The notes: generated from the sequence alone by a model not told the origin. A stretch of DNA of 64,000 nucleotides from JAICJR01 sp036555755 (GCA_036555755.1 DATBKS010000078.1:8675-72674), one strand, 5' to 3'. Positions 8,908-17,027 are shown, counted from the first letter of the stretch. Translations and numbers: made by a program.

Positions 8908-9396
8908 CTACTCCTGGTAGCGGTACTCGGTGTCGCCGATGCGAACCTTGTCCGCCACCTTCAGCTGCTCGGCCTTGCGCAGCTGTCGGCCGTTCAGGTA
9001 GGTCCCGTTCGTCGAGCCCATGTCCTCGATGAACATGAAGTCCCCGCGCGGGAAGATGCGTGCGTGGGCGGACGACGCGAACGGGTCGTCCACCTCGATG
9101 TCGGAGCTCGAGGCGCGCCCCATCGTCGCGCCGCCGTCCCCGAGGTCGAACACCGTGCCGGGCTCGTGGCCCATCGCGGCGATCACCTCCAGCCGCGGCT
9201 CAACGCCCGCGCGCAGGTCGGGCCCCGGGCGGCGGCGCTGCTCGCGCGCGGCGGGCGTCGGCCCCTCGGCCACCATGCTCGAATCCTCGTGCCGCGTCAT
9301 GTCCTTCATCGAGCTACGCGCCACCCACAAGAGGAACAGGTAGAGCACGATCAGGAAGGCGAACTTGAGCGCAACAGCGACCGGGTCGGTCGTCAT
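8908..9396 (-). CDS. fhaB: FHA-domain protein FhaB (FipA)
   Basis: This 162-residue protein has an N-terminal membrane helix (ALKFAFLIVLYLFLLWVA, about 8-26) and a C-terminal FHA domain (about 70-160). The phospho-Thr-binding residues are visible: MGRASSSDIEV, SSAHARIF and GSTNGTYLNG. In actinobacteria FhaB binds phosphorylated partners and links kinase signalling to division. The ATG at 9396 is preceded by GGAG and lies two bases after the fhaA stop, which makes it preferable to a longer upstream reading frame. It sits between fhaA and pstP as in the conserved operon. Confidence 0.94.
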   Translation of the reverse strand: MTTDPVAVALKFAFLIVLYLFLLWVARSSMKDMTRHEDSSMVAEGPTPAAREQRRRPGPDLRAGVEPRLEVIAAMGHEPGTVFDLGDGGATMGRASSSDIEVDDPFASSAHARIFPRGDFMFIEDMGSTNGTYLNGRQLRKAEQLKVADKVRIGDTEYRYQE

Positions 9397-9398
9397 GG

Positions 9399-10151
9399 CT
9401 ACTCCTGCTCGAAGGACAGTCGGGAGAGGCCCAGTGTGATCTCGTCGCCCGCCTTCAGCACGGCGTGCTCCACGCGCCGGCCGTTCACCTTCACCCCGTT
9501 GGTGGAGCCGAGGTCCGCCACCATCCACGTCTCGCCCTGACGCCGCAGCTCGGCGTGGCGGCGCGAGACGTTCGGATCGTCGAGCACCACGTCGCAGTCG
9601 CGACTGCGCCCGAGCACAACGCGCGCCCCGCTCAGCACGGTGCGCCGCCCGTCTCCCACGAGCAGCGCGCGGCCGACCGCCGGCGTCTCCACAAGCCTGC
9701 GCGCCTCCGCGTCGGGCGAGTAGACCATCGTGTGGCCGTAGTCCGCCTGGCGCGGCTCCACCTCGCCGGAGTCCTCGTCCGGCGGCTGGATCAGGTGCGC
9801 CTGGATGCCGAACTCCCCGAGCCCGAGCCGGTCATCGGTCTTGAACTCCACGGTCGGGCGGGTGACGAGCGCGAGCCCCTCCCCGCGAGCGTGCTCGAGC
9901 AGGTAGTCCGAGAGCTCCTTGCGCAGCGCGCCCTCGTAGCTCGCGAACTGCTCGCGATCGCCGGGCGAGAGAAAGACCACGTACTCGTTCGACACATACG
10001 TGCGCGAGACCGAGACGACCTGGCTCTCCTCCATCTCCTTGGCAAGCTTGCGCGCCAGCTCCACCGGCTGGACCCGCGACTTGAAGGCTCGGCTGAAGGC
10101 CCCCTCGACGAAGGCTTCGAGCTTCGCCTCGAGGCTGCGTAGAACGCTCAT
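9399..10151 (-). CDS. fhaA: FHA-domain protein FhaA (DUF3662 + FHA)
   Basis: The 250-residue protein has an N-terminal DUF3662 domain (about 1-115, beginning MSVLRSLEAKLEAFVEG), a short linker and a C-terminal FHA domain with LGRSRDCDVVL, VSRRHAEL and GSTNGVKVNG. In mycobacteria FhaA binds the phosphorylated lipid II flippase MurJ and slows peptidoglycan synthesis. The start is ATG at 10151. It follows the stop of the upstream kinase gene by 12 bases, so that kinase and FhaA are probably in one transcript. Confidence 0.94.
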   Translation of the reverse strand: MSVLRSLEAKLEAFVEGAFSRAFKSRVQPVELARKLAKEMEESQVVSVSRTYVSNEYVVFLSPGDREQFASYEGALRKELSDYLLEHARGEGLALVTRPTVEFKTDDRLGLGEFGIQAHLIQPPDEDSGEVEPRQADYGHTMVYSPDAEARRLVETPAVGRALLVGDGRRTVLSGARVVLGRSRDCDVVLDDPNVSRRHAELRRQGETWMVADLGSTNGVKVNGRRVEHAVLKAGDEITLGLSRLSFEQE

Positions 10152-10163
10152 TCCCCAGCCATC

Positions 10164-11954
10164 CTAGGGAAGAGTTGGAGCAGTTAACGGCGGTGCCGGG
10201 GCTCGCACGTGCGCCACCGCGACCGCCAAAGCGGCTCCCAGGAGAGCGCCCGCGGTGGTGCCGCGCGCGGTGGCCAGGTGAACGTTCGCCGAGAGCAGGG
10301 AATCTGTGGCGTGGAGCGTCGCCACGAGGCCCGCCGCCCACGCCGCCGCGAGAATCGCGTCGAAGGTGAGCGAGCGCCCCCGCACAGCCAGCGGCAGGAG
10401 TACCGCAAATGCGGCAAACACGAGCGCAGGCGCAAGCGCGGGGCCGCTGATGGCGGGAAAGATCGCGTGCTCTGCGGCGTGCGCGAAGGAGCCGTCCCAG
10501 CGCGGGCGGGGCTGCGTGCCGTCGGCCACGCCGTACAGAAGCGAGTGTCCGGTGAGCACCTCGGCCGCCGCCAGCCAGAGGAAGCCGAGCGCGCCAAGTC
10601 CGGCCCTGGCCCACGCGCTGCGCGAGCTCATGCCAGCCACGGCCGGGTACATCGGGCCGAGCCCGAGCGCGCCAAGTGCCGGGCCGAGCGCGGGCACGGA
10701 CCACACCGTGCCGGCGCGCGGAAGCAGGAGCGGAGTGGCCGCGGCGGCCACGCCGATCACCAGGGCGGTCCCTGGTTCCTTCGTCCCGATCCAGATGACC
10801 ACAGCCGCCGCGGCGGCGATCCAGCCGATCCGCGGGAGCAGGGCCACCGCAAGCGCGGTCGCGCCCGCGGCGGCGATCGGCGCAACGGGCGGCGCGCTGC
10901 CCACCAGGTCGATCGCCAGCAGCATCAGCACCCCGGCCGCCACGGCGGCCACGGCGCGCGACGGGACGGTGAGCGCCTCGCGCGGCCGGCGCGTGCGCTC
11001 CGCGAGGCCGAAGCGCGCAAGCGTCTCCGGCTCCACCAGGCCGCCCTCCTCCGACAGCTCGCCCTCGGCGTGCTCGAGCGCGCTGTGCAGAAGTTCGAGC
11101 GACGGCCGCCGCTCGGGGCGCGGATCGAGCGCGGCGTCGATCGCCTGGCACAGGCGCTCGGGCAGATCGCGGCGGCGCGAGCCGAGGCGCGGCAGCTGCC
11201 GGCCGAGGTTGCGGGCCGTGGCCGCCGGCCCGCGCGCCTTGATTGGATTCGACCCCGTCCAGCCCTCGTACAGCGTGAGCGCGAGCGCGTAGACGTCGAC
11301 GGCCTCTGTGATCCGCTCCCCCTCGGCCTGCTCGGGAGCCATGTAGGCGAGCGTGCCCACCACGTCGCCCGTGCGCGTGAGATCGCTCTCGGCCAGATGC
11401 GCCACGCCGAAGTCGGTGAGCTTCGCGAAGCCCGCGCCGGCGGCGGGCTCGGCCAGCACCATCACGTTCTGAGGCTTCACGTCGCGGTGGATCACGCCCT
11501 TGGCGTGCGCATGCTGGAGGGCCTGGCAGAGCGCGATGCCGATACGCGCGACGTCCCGGTCAGACAGCGCCCGCCCCCGCTGCAGCTCCGCGAAGGTTCG
11601 GCCACGAACAAGCTCCGAGACGAGGTAAACGGATTCCTCGTCCCCACCCAGCTCATACAAAGAGACGATTCCCGGATGGTTGAGCCGCGCGGCCACCCGC
11701 GCCTCGCGTTCGGCCCGCACCGGAGCCGGGCCATCAGCGGCTTCGCGCGGTATGACCTTGACGGCCACCTCGCGCTCGAGCTTCTCGTCCCAGGCGCGCC
11801 AGACAACTCCGTACCCACCCGAACCAATGCGTTCCTGCAGCAGATAGCGGCCCAGGATGTAGCCACCGGCCAGAGCCTGCGGCCTGCCACCTGCGGCCTG
11901 CGACCTTGTTTCAGCGGTCAGCGCTTCGGTACGAGCAGTACGAGTACGTTCCAT
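10164..11954 (-). CDS. Ser/Thr protein kinase with multi-span membrane C-terminus
   Basis: The kinase domain occupies roughly residues 30-290 of 596 and is complete: IGSGGYGVVW, VAVKVI, IHRDVKPQNVM, TDFGVAHL and MAPEQAEGE. The C-terminal half has about eight hydrophobic Ala/Leu-rich spans with no domain I recognise. I chose the ATG at 11954 because AGGAAG lies five bases upstream; a TTG at 11978 is the alternative. It is the first gene of the run leading into fhaA-fhaB-pstP, so its targets may lie in that module. A degenerate 7-bp repeat encodes part of the N-terminal extension, which is therefore probably unstructured. Confidence 0.88.
   Translation of the reverse strand: MERTRTARTEALTAETRSQAAGGRPQALAGGYILGRYLLQERIGSGGYGVVWRAWDEKLEREVAVKVIPREAADGPAPVRAEREARVAARLNHPGIVSLYELGGDEESVYLVSELVRGRTFAELQRGRALSDRDVARIGIALCQALQHAHAKGVIHRDVKPQNVMVLAEPAAGAGFAKLTDFGVAHLAESDLTRTGDVVGTLAYMAPEQAEGERITEAVDVYALALTLYEGWTGSNPIKARGPAATARNLGRQLPRLGSRRRDLPERLCQAIDAALDPRPERRPSLELLHSALEHAEGELSEEGGLVEPETLARFGLAERTRRPREALTVPSRAVAAVAAGVLMLLAIDLVGSAPPVAPIAAAGATALAVALLPRIGWIAAAAAVVIWIGTKEPGTALVIGVAAAATPLLLPRAGTVWSVPALGPALGALGLGPMYPAVAGMSSRSAWARAGLGALGFLWLAAAEVLTGHSLLYGVADGTQPRPRWDGSFAHAAEHAIFPAISGPALAPALVFAAFAVLLPLAVRGRSLTFDAILAAAWAAGLVATLHATDSLLSANVHLATARGTTAGALLGAALAVAVAHVRAPAPPLTAPTLP
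11876..11903. repeat. Degenerate heptad repeat CCTGCNN x4
   Basis: CCTGCGG, CCTGCCA, CCTGCGG and CCTGCGA follow one another in the 5' coding part of the kinase gene. Two further units (CCTGCGA CCTGCCG) lie at 11983-11996, just upstream of the gene. Confidence 0.7.
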
Positions 11955-12070
11955 CTCAACTTCCTGTGTTCGGGCCAAAACACCTGCGACCTGCCGCCGG
12001 AGCGGGGGTCATACTGCCTCGCGCAGGTGTAATAGCCTGACATGGGGCCGTTGCAGGCCGCGCAGCTTGC

Positions 12071-13174
12071 ATGTCTTTGTTCGAAGAAACCGACGACCGC
12101 CCCCGGCGGACCTCATCTCGCCGCCCACCGCCCCAAGGGCCAGGTGTAGATAGCCAGACCCTCTGGGTCCGGCGTCTCATCGCGATCGCGGTCGGCGTGC
12201 TGATCCTCGTCCTGCTCGTGTGGGGCATCCATTCGTGCCAGGTCTCGCGCAAGCACAGCGCCTTCCGCAATTACAACCGCGACGTTTCCGCGCTGGTCCA
12301 GGAGTCCGACCAGCAGAGCGGCGAGCTCTTCAACCTGCTGCGCAATCCCAGCGGCAACTCGGCGAGCCCGGTCGATGTGACGAACGATGCCAACGGCGTT
12401 CGCGTCCAGGCCGAGCAGCTCGTCGACCGCGCGCGCGGCACGAGCCACCCGGGCGAGCTCAACAACGCGCAGGACTACCTCCTCCAGACGCTCGAGTTCC
12501 GGCGCGACGGGATCGCCAACATCGCCAACCTGCTCCGCACCGCGCTCGGCGACCAGGGCCGCCAGGCCGCGGTCAGCGCGATCGCCGCCCAGATGCGCAA
12601 TTTCGATGCCAGCGACGTGATCTACTCGCAGCGCTTCACGCCAGAGATGCAGAAGCAGTTCAAGAAGCAGGGACTGCTCGACGAGGCGCAGATCCCGAAG
12701 AGCGCGTTCCTGCCGGACATTGCCTGGCTCGATCCGACATCGGTTGCCGACCGCATCGCCCGCATCCGCGGCGGCGGCACCAACCCCAATACGCCTGCCA
12801 CGCCCGGCCTGCATGGCACCTCGCTCGGCAGCACGGTGGTCAAGCCGGGCGGCCAGACGCTGAGCTCGACCCAGGCCACCGCGATCCCGGCGAGCGCCAA
12901 TACCTCCTTCGACGTGCAGGTGACGAACGGCGGCGACAGCGACGAATCGAACGTCACGGTTCGCGTGACGATCTCGGGCGCCGGCAAGCCGATCGTCACA
13001 GAGCAGAAGGTCGCGACGCTGCCCAAGGGCACGCCGCAAACTGTCAACGTCGCGCTTTCGCAGACGCCGACCGCGGGCCAGCCGGTGACGATCACCGTCC
13101 AGGTTCTGCCGGTGCCCGGCGAGAAGAACCTCACGAACAACAAAGCGACCTACAAGGCCATCTTCACCCGCTGA
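12071..13174 (+). CDS. Single-span membrane protein with C-terminal CARDB-like domain
   Basis: I do not recognise a named family for the whole 367-residue protein. A basic, Pro-rich cytoplasmic tail (about 1-33) precedes one membrane span (LIAIAVGVLILVLLVWGI). An alpha-helical region of about 160 residues follows (for example LNNAQDYLLQTLEFRRDGIA). The last 110 residues resemble a CARDB/immunoglobulin-like fold: SFDVQVTNGGDSDESNVTV and PGEKNLTNNKATYKAIF. The protein is probably exposed on the outside of the membrane. It is divergent from the multi-span kinase, with 116 bp between starts. No clear ribosome site precedes the ATG. The role is unknown; an envelope function is only suggested by the location. 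Confidence 0.75.
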   Translation: MSLFEETDDRPRRTSSRRPPPQGPGVDSQTLWVRRLIAIAVGVLILVLLVWGIHSCQVSRKHSAFRNYNRDVSALVQESDQQSGELFNLLRNPSGNSASPVDVTNDANGVRVQAEQLVDRARGTSHPGELNNAQDYLLQTLEFRRDGIANIANLLRTALGDQGRQAAVSAIAAQMRNFDASDVIYSQRFTPEMQKQFKKQGLLDEAQIPKSAFLPDIAWLDPTSVADRIARIRGGGTNPNTPATPGLHGTSLGSTVVKPGGQTLSSTQATAIPASANTSFDVQVTNGGDSDESNVTVRVTISGAGKPIVTEQKVATLPKGTPQTVNVALSQTPTAGQPVTITVQVLPVPGEKNLTNNKATYKAIFTR

Positions 13175-13211
13175 TCCCAGCGGGTCCGGGGGTCGCTAGG
13201 CTGCTCGTTCG

Positions 13212-13727
13212 ATGGACGACCTGACGACCACGCAGGGGATCGTCGCTCTCGCCGCCGCGGGGGTGGGCGTGGTGGCCCTCCTCTTCTGCATCGTGCTCGC
13301 CGTGAAGCTGCGCCGGCTGCGCGCGAGCCAGCGCGTGGTGATGGGCGCGCAGGGAGAGCGCGACCTCGTCTCCCACGCCGAGCGGCTCGAGACCGGCTTC
13401 GTGGAACTGCGCGACTGGGTCGAGGAGGCGCTGTCGAGTCTCGACCAGCGCGTGGGCTCCGCGGAGAGCCGGATCGAGGGCTGCTTCGCCTACACGTCGC
13501 TCGTCCGCTACGACGCCTACGGCGAGATGTCGGGCCAGCAGTCGAGCTCCTACGCGCTGCTCGATTCGCACCGCTCGGGCGTCGTCGTCTCGTCGATCCT
13601 GCACCGCGAGCAGGCGCGCGTGTACGTCAAGCGCGTGCGCAACGGGGAGTCCGAGCTCGAGCTCTCGCCCGAGGAACGCGAGGCGATCGACGGCGCATTC
13701 CAGCCGGCCGGCAACTCCGCTTCCTAA
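13212..13727 (+). CDS. DUF4446 family membrane protein
   Basis: The 171-residue product has one N-terminal membrane span (GVGVVALLFCIVLAV), a short coiled-coil segment (about 45-85), and the DUF4446 core with SLVRYDAYGEMSGQQSSSYALLD and RVYVKRVRNGESELELSPEE (only parts quoted). The function of the family is unknown. A TAGGCT hexamer at 13197-13202 lies nine bases before the ATG, so the mRNA leader should be only a few bases long. It follows the CARDB-like gene by 37 bp on the same strand. Confidence 0.85.
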   Translation: MDDLTTTQGIVALAAAGVGVVALLFCIVLAVKLRRLRASQRVVMGAQGERDLVSHAERLETGFVELRDWVEEALSSLDQRVGSAESRIEGCFAYTSLVRYDAYGEMSGQQSSSYALLDSHRSGVVVSSILHREQARVYVKRVRNGESELELSPEEREAIDGAFQPAGNSAS

Positions 13728-13776
13728 GCAAGAACCGTCCAAGACTGCCGGGGGGTGCCGCTACACTGGGCCGCAG

Positions 13777-14388
13777 GTGACCAGGGCGAGCAGCACCGTA
13801 CCTGCTGTGCTTGAGGAGGTTGGCGAACAGCCAGCTTCCGTACCCGCGCTGCCGGGCGCCCGGCCGGAGCAGCGCGGGGTCACATTGGGCCGGGTGCTGG
13901 TTCTCAACGCGTCGTACGAGCCGATCAACGTGTGCACCGTGAGGCGCGCCGCCGTGCTCGTTTTGAAGCAACGCGCCGAGGTGCTCGAGCACTCCGAGTG
14001 GGCGCTGCACGCCGAGAGTCTCACGATGCCGCGGCCGGTCGTCATCCGGCTGATCACCTACGTGCACATCCCGCGCGACGCGCACAGCCGCAAGATCACC
14101 CGCCGCGCGATCTTCGCCCGCGACAGCTGGACGTGCCAGTACTGCGGCAGCGAGCGCGGCACGCTGACGATCGACCACGTCGTCCCCCGCTCGAAGGGCG
14201 GGAGCTCGGCGTGGGACAACATCGTCACCTGCTGCGCGCCGTGCAACCGCCGCAAGGGCGACCGGCTGCCGCGCCAGGCGGGCATGCATCCGCGCCACGC
14301 GCCGCGCCCGCCCAGCCCGACGCTGTTCGTGCACGTCGCGATGACGCGCATCCCGGATGCGTGGCAGCAGTACCTAGTCGCCGCTTAG
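13777..14388 (+). CDS. HNH endonuclease family protein
   Basis: The 203-residue protein has the domain found widely in actinobacterial free-standing HNH proteins. It starts with VLVLNASYEPINV and ends with an HNH core, with zinc-binding CQYCG, catalytic IDHVVPRSKGG, and CCAPCNRRKGDR. It is probably a metal-dependent nuclease; the target is unknown. The start is GTG at 13777, with TACACT at 13762-13767 nine bases upstream. The last 15 bases overlap the end of the convergent Lrp gene. Confidence 0.85.
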   Translation: MTRASSTVPAVLEEVGEQPASVPALPGARPEQRGVTLGRVLVLNASYEPINVCTVRRAAVLVLKQRAEVLEHSEWALHAESLTMPRPVVIRLITYVHIPRDAHSRKITRRAIFARDSWTCQYCGSERGTLTIDHVVPRSKGGSSAWDNIVTCCAPCNRRKGDRLPRQAGMHPRHAPRPPSPTLFVHVAMTRIPDAWQQYLVAA

Positions 14389-14838
14389 CGCGAGCGCCAC
14401 GCCGCGCGCCGGGAACGGCGATGACTGCACGATCGACGTCGTCGTCTGCCCGAACGGCGTAAAGCGATCGAGCACCTCCTCGAGGTGTTCCACGTCGCGG
14501 ACGTAGAGACGCATGAAGAAGCAGTCGTCGCCAGTGATGCGCTGGCACTCGACGACCTCGGGGGTGTCGGTGGCGATCTGCGCGACCTTCGGGATCTGGC
14601 GAGCGTGCGGACGGATGCGGATCACGGCGCCGAGGTCGTAGCCGAGGGCACGCGGGTCTATCTCCGTGCGATAGCCGCGGATGACGCCCGTCTCCTCGAG
14701 CCGGCGCATGCGATCGGCCACCGACGGCGCCGAGAGACCGACCCGCCGGCCAAGCTCGGCCACGCTCACGCGGGCGTCGGTCTGCAGCTCCTCGAGAAGC
14801 TTCCGGTCCGTTTCATCTGGACTTTGATTCGAAGGCAC
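14374..14838 (-). CDS. Lrp/AsnC family transcriptional regulator
   Basis: The 154-residue protein has an N-terminal helix-turn-helix (DRKLLEELQTDARVSVAELGRRVGLS, in part) and a C-terminal RAM/ASNC ligand-binding domain with GDDCFFMRLYV. Such regulators bind amino acids and often control a divergent transporter, which here is the EamA exporter. I chose GTG at 14838 over an upstream TTG because a full promoter fits it exactly: TTGTGG (14874-14869), a 17-bp spacer and TATTCT (14851-14846), then seven bases to the GTG. That makes the mRNA leaderless. Confidence 0.88.
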   Translation of the reverse strand: MPSNQSPDETDRKLLEELQTDARVSVAELGRRVGLSAPSVADRMRRLEETGVIRGYRTEIDPRALGYDLGAVIRIRPHARQIPKVAQIATDTPEVVECQRITGDDCFFMRLYVRDVEHLEEVLDRFTPFGQTTTSIVQSSPFPARGVALALSGD

Positions 14839-14845
14839 TGTGCGC

Positions 14846-14874
14846 AGAATACCTGTGTTTATGCCTTCCCACAA
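14846..14874 (-). promoter_or_regulatory. Leaderless promoter of the Lrp-type gene
   Basis: TTGTGG, 17 bp, TATTCT, then seven bases to the GTG start at 14838. This is the best -35/-10 pair I found in the window. Confidence 0.75.
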
Positions 14875-14888
14875 GGGTCTTAGCGCGC

Positions 14889-14894
14889 CATTCT
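14889..14894 (+). promoter_or_regulatory. -10 element (CATTCT) of the EamA gene
   Basis: CATTCT is followed by seven bases and the GTG start at 14902, the same spacing as at other leaderless genes here. No good -35 is visible. Confidence 0.45.
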
Positions 14895-14901
14895 GTCCGC
14901 T

Positions 14902-15762
14902 GTGACTGCTTCTCCCTCTGTTCCTGTTTCACGTGTACGGGTGCCTCCGCACGCCTACTTCGTCGTCAGCGCGACGTTCCACTACCTCGGCCCGGCGTTC
15001 GCAGTGTTGTTGTTCGCGCGCGTCGACGTGCTGGGTGTGGCGTGGCTGCGCATCGCCTCGGCGGCGCTGATCTTCGCCGCCTGGCGGCGGCCGTGGCGAG
15101 CGTGCCGCCGCGCGCGCCGAGAGACGGCGCGAACCCTACTCGCCTGGGGCGCGGTGCTCGCGGTGATGAACTGCTGCTTCTACCTGGCCATCGACCGCCT
15201 GCCGCTCGGCACGGTGGCGGCGATCGAGTTCCTGCCGGTGATCGCGCTGGCAGCCGCCGGGGTCACGAGCCGGCGCAACCTCGCAGCGCTGGCTCTGGCT
15301 GTCGGCGGGGTCTACCTCGTCACCAACGTGCGCCTCGAGGCGGAGCCGCTCGGCCTCGTGTTCGCGTTCGCCAACGCCGGGCTGTTCGCCGCCTACATCG
15401 TGCTCGCCGACCGCGTGGCCAAGGACGACTCCGTCACCGGCATTGACGGGCTCGCCGCCGCGATGCTGATCGCCGCGCTGGTGGTCACGCCGATGGCGGG
15501 CTGGGCCGCGGCGCCGGCGTTCGGCGACCCGCTCGCGGTGCTGGCGGGGATCGGCGTCGGTCTGTCCTCGTCGGTGATTCCCTACGTCACCGACCAACTC
15601 GCCCTCGCCCGCCTGCCACGCGCGACCTACGCGCTGATGGTCTCGCTCCTGCCCGCCACCGCCACGGTGATCGGCATCGTGGTGCTCACGCAGGTGCCGA
15701 GCCCGGCCGAGGCAACAGGTGTGGCGCTCGTGGTCGGTGGGGTGGCCCTGCATCAGGACTGA
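14902..15762 (+). CDS. EamA/DMT-family exporter (RhtA-like)
   Basis: The 286-residue protein has about ten hydrophobic spans in two EamA repeats (for example GPAFAVLLFARVDVLGVAWLR and GLVFAFANAGLFAAYIVLADR, in part). RhtA-like members export threonine, homoserine or other small metabolites. The divergent Lrp-type regulator suggests amino-acid export under amino-acid control; that is inference. The first 13 codons are rich in T-ending codons, unlike the rest of the gene, and contain a ParB-site-like sequence at 14925-14940. A GTG at 14941 is a possible alternative start, but the -10 spacing favours 14902. Confidence 0.85.
   Translation: MTASPSVPVSRVRVPPHAYFVVSATFHYLGPAFAVLLFARVDVLGVAWLRIASAALIFAAWRRPWRACRRARRETARTLLAWGAVLAVMNCCFYLAIDRLPLGTVAAIEFLPVIALAAAGVTSRRNLAALALAVGGVYLVTNVRLEAEPLGLVFAFANAGLFAAYIVLADRVAKDDSVTGIDGLAAAMLIAALVVTPMAGWAAAPAFGDPLAVLAGIGVGLSSSVIPYVTDQLALARLPRATYALMVSLLPATATVIGIVVLTQVPSPAEATGVALVVGGVALHQD
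14925..14940. other. parS-like sequence (ParB-site half plus core)
   Basis: TGTTTCACGTGTACGG matches 12 of 16 positions of the general bacterial parS consensus TGTTTCACGTGAAACA. The first 11 bases are identical. It lies in the 5' end of the EamA gene, about 16 kb from parB. Confidence 0.4.
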
Positions 15763-15764
15763 TG

Positions 15765-15791
15765 CGACGGCGGACGGCGGACGGCGGACGG
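15765..15791. repeat. Heptad tandem array CGGACGG
   Basis: Three perfect CGGACGG units (15771-15791) follow a truncated unit, immediately after the EamA stop and just upstream of the -10 of the next gene. Confidence 0.75.
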
Positions 15792-15798
15792 AACCCGT

Positions 15799-15804
15799 TA
15801 GGTT
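15799..15804 (+). promoter_or_regulatory. -10 element (TAGGTT) of the saccharopine-dehydrogenase-like gene
   Basis: TAGGTT lies six bases before the ATG at 15811, which suggests a leaderless mRNA. The heptad array occupies the place of the -35 region. Confidence 0.55.
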
Positions 15805-15810
15805 CCTCAC

Positions 15811-16929
15811 ATGCGACGCATTGTCCTCTTCGGCGCCACGGGCTACACGGGTCGGTTGGTGGCTGATGCGCTGGTGGAGGGGGGCGCCGCGCCGCTGCTC
15901 GCTGCACGCAACGAGGCGGCAGTGACGAAGCTGGCCGGCGAGCTGGGCGGCCTCGACAGCGCCGTGGCAGACGTCATGCGGCCGGGCACGCTGCGCGAGC
16001 TGCTCGACAAGGACACCGTGCTCGTCAGCACGGTCGGTCCGTTCCTGCGCTGGGGGTCGACCGCGGTGGAGGCGGCGATCGAGGCGGGCTGCATCTACCT
16101 CGACTCGACGGGCGAGCCGCCGTTCATCCGTGAGGTGTTCGAGCGCCGCGACGGCCCCGCCAAGGCGAGCGGCGCCGGGCTCGTGACCGCGTTCGGATAC
16201 GACTTCGTGCCCGGCAACCTGGCCGCGGCGCTTGCGCTGGAGCGGGCGGGCCAGAAGGCCGTGAAGGTCGCGGTCGGTTACTTCATCACCGGCGGCGGGA
16301 GCATGAAGGACGCGATGAGCGGCGGCACCGCGGCATCGGTCGCCGGCGTGCTGATGGCGCCGGCGTTTGCCTATCGCGACGGCCGTGTGCAGACCGAGCG
16401 CTCCGCCAAGCGCGTGCGCTCGTTCGAGGTCAAGAACAAGAAGCTCACCGGGATGTCGGTCGGCTGCTCGGAGCACCTGTCCCTGCCCCGCGTGCACCCG
16501 TCGCTCCGCGAGGTGGACGTCTACCTCGGCTGGTTCGGTCCCGCCTCGCGCGCGATGCAGGGCTTCTCCATGCTCGGCGGAGTGCCGGGCGTGCGCGCCG
16601 GATCCGAGAAGCTCACCGGCCGCTTCGTGAAGGGCTCGACCGGCGGGCCCGGCCCCGAGGAGCGCGCCAAGAGCGGCTCGCTGATCATCGCCGAGGCGCA
16701 GGATGCCGCAGGCAACGTGCTCGAGCGCGTCGAGCTCCGCGGCGTGAACGGCTACACCTTCACCGGCAAGATCCTCGCCTGGGGCGCCGCGAGAGCAGCG
16801 GACCAGGGCCTCGAAGCCACCGGCTCACTGGGCCCGGTAGAGGCCTTCGGGCTACGCGCCCTGGAAAAGGGCTGCAGAGAAGCTGGCCTAGAAGAGGCCG
16901 ACGTCCTGGTGAAGGCCGCCGGCTGGTAG
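15811..16929 (+). CDS. Saccharopine dehydrogenase-like NAD(P)-binding oxidoreductase
   Basis: The 372-residue protein starts with a Rossmann dinucleotide site (IVLFGATGYTGRLVADAL) and continues as the family that contains saccharopine dehydrogenase NADP-binding domains and mycobacterial trans-acting enoyl reductases. The segment DSTGEPPFIREV and the GYDFVPGNLAAALAL region are typical. True saccharopine dehydrogenases use different C-terminal domains, so a lipid or secondary-metabolite reductase is more likely than lysine metabolism. The gene is a single unit between two heptad arrays. An 18-bp terminator lies 45 bp downstream. Confidence 0.82.
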   Translation: MRRIVLFGATGYTGRLVADALVEGGAAPLLAARNEAAVTKLAGELGGLDSAVADVMRPGTLRELLDKDTVLVSTVGPFLRWGSTAVEAAIEAGCIYLDSTGEPPFIREVFERRDGPAKASGAGLVTAFGYDFVPGNLAAALALERAGQKAVKVAVGYFITGGGSMKDAMSGGTAASVAGVLMAPAFAYRDGRVQTERSAKRVRSFEVKNKKLTGMSVGCSEHLSLPRVHPSLREVDVYLGWFGPASRAMQGFSMLGGVPGVRAGSEKLTGRFVKGSTGGPGPEERAKSGSLIIAEAQDAAGNVLERVELRGVNGYTFTGKILAWGAARAADQGLEATGSLGPVEAFGLRALEKGCREAGLEEADVLVKAAGW

Positions 16930-16935
16930 CGCCGC

Positions 16936-16973
16936 CCTGCCAACTGCCAACTGCCAACTGCCAACTGCCAACT
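16936..16973. repeat. Heptad tandem array CAACTGC
   Basis: Four perfect CAACTGC units (16941-16968) with partial units on both sides, seven bases after a stop codon and directly next to the terminator stem. Confidence 0.9.
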
Positions 16974-17014
16974 CGAAACGAAGAGGGGCGCCGTAGCGCC
17001 CCTCTTCCGTTTCG
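16974..17014. terminator. Bidirectional intrinsic terminator
   Basis: An 18-bp stem forms between CGAAACG-AAGAGGGGCGC (16974-16991) and GCGCCCCTCTT-C-CGTTTCG (16996-17014), with loop CGTA and one bulged C. It can end the plus-strand gene and the minus-strand RNA candidate. The tails are only modestly T-rich. Confidence 0.85.
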
Positions 17015-17027
17015 CTGAACTTTCGGC

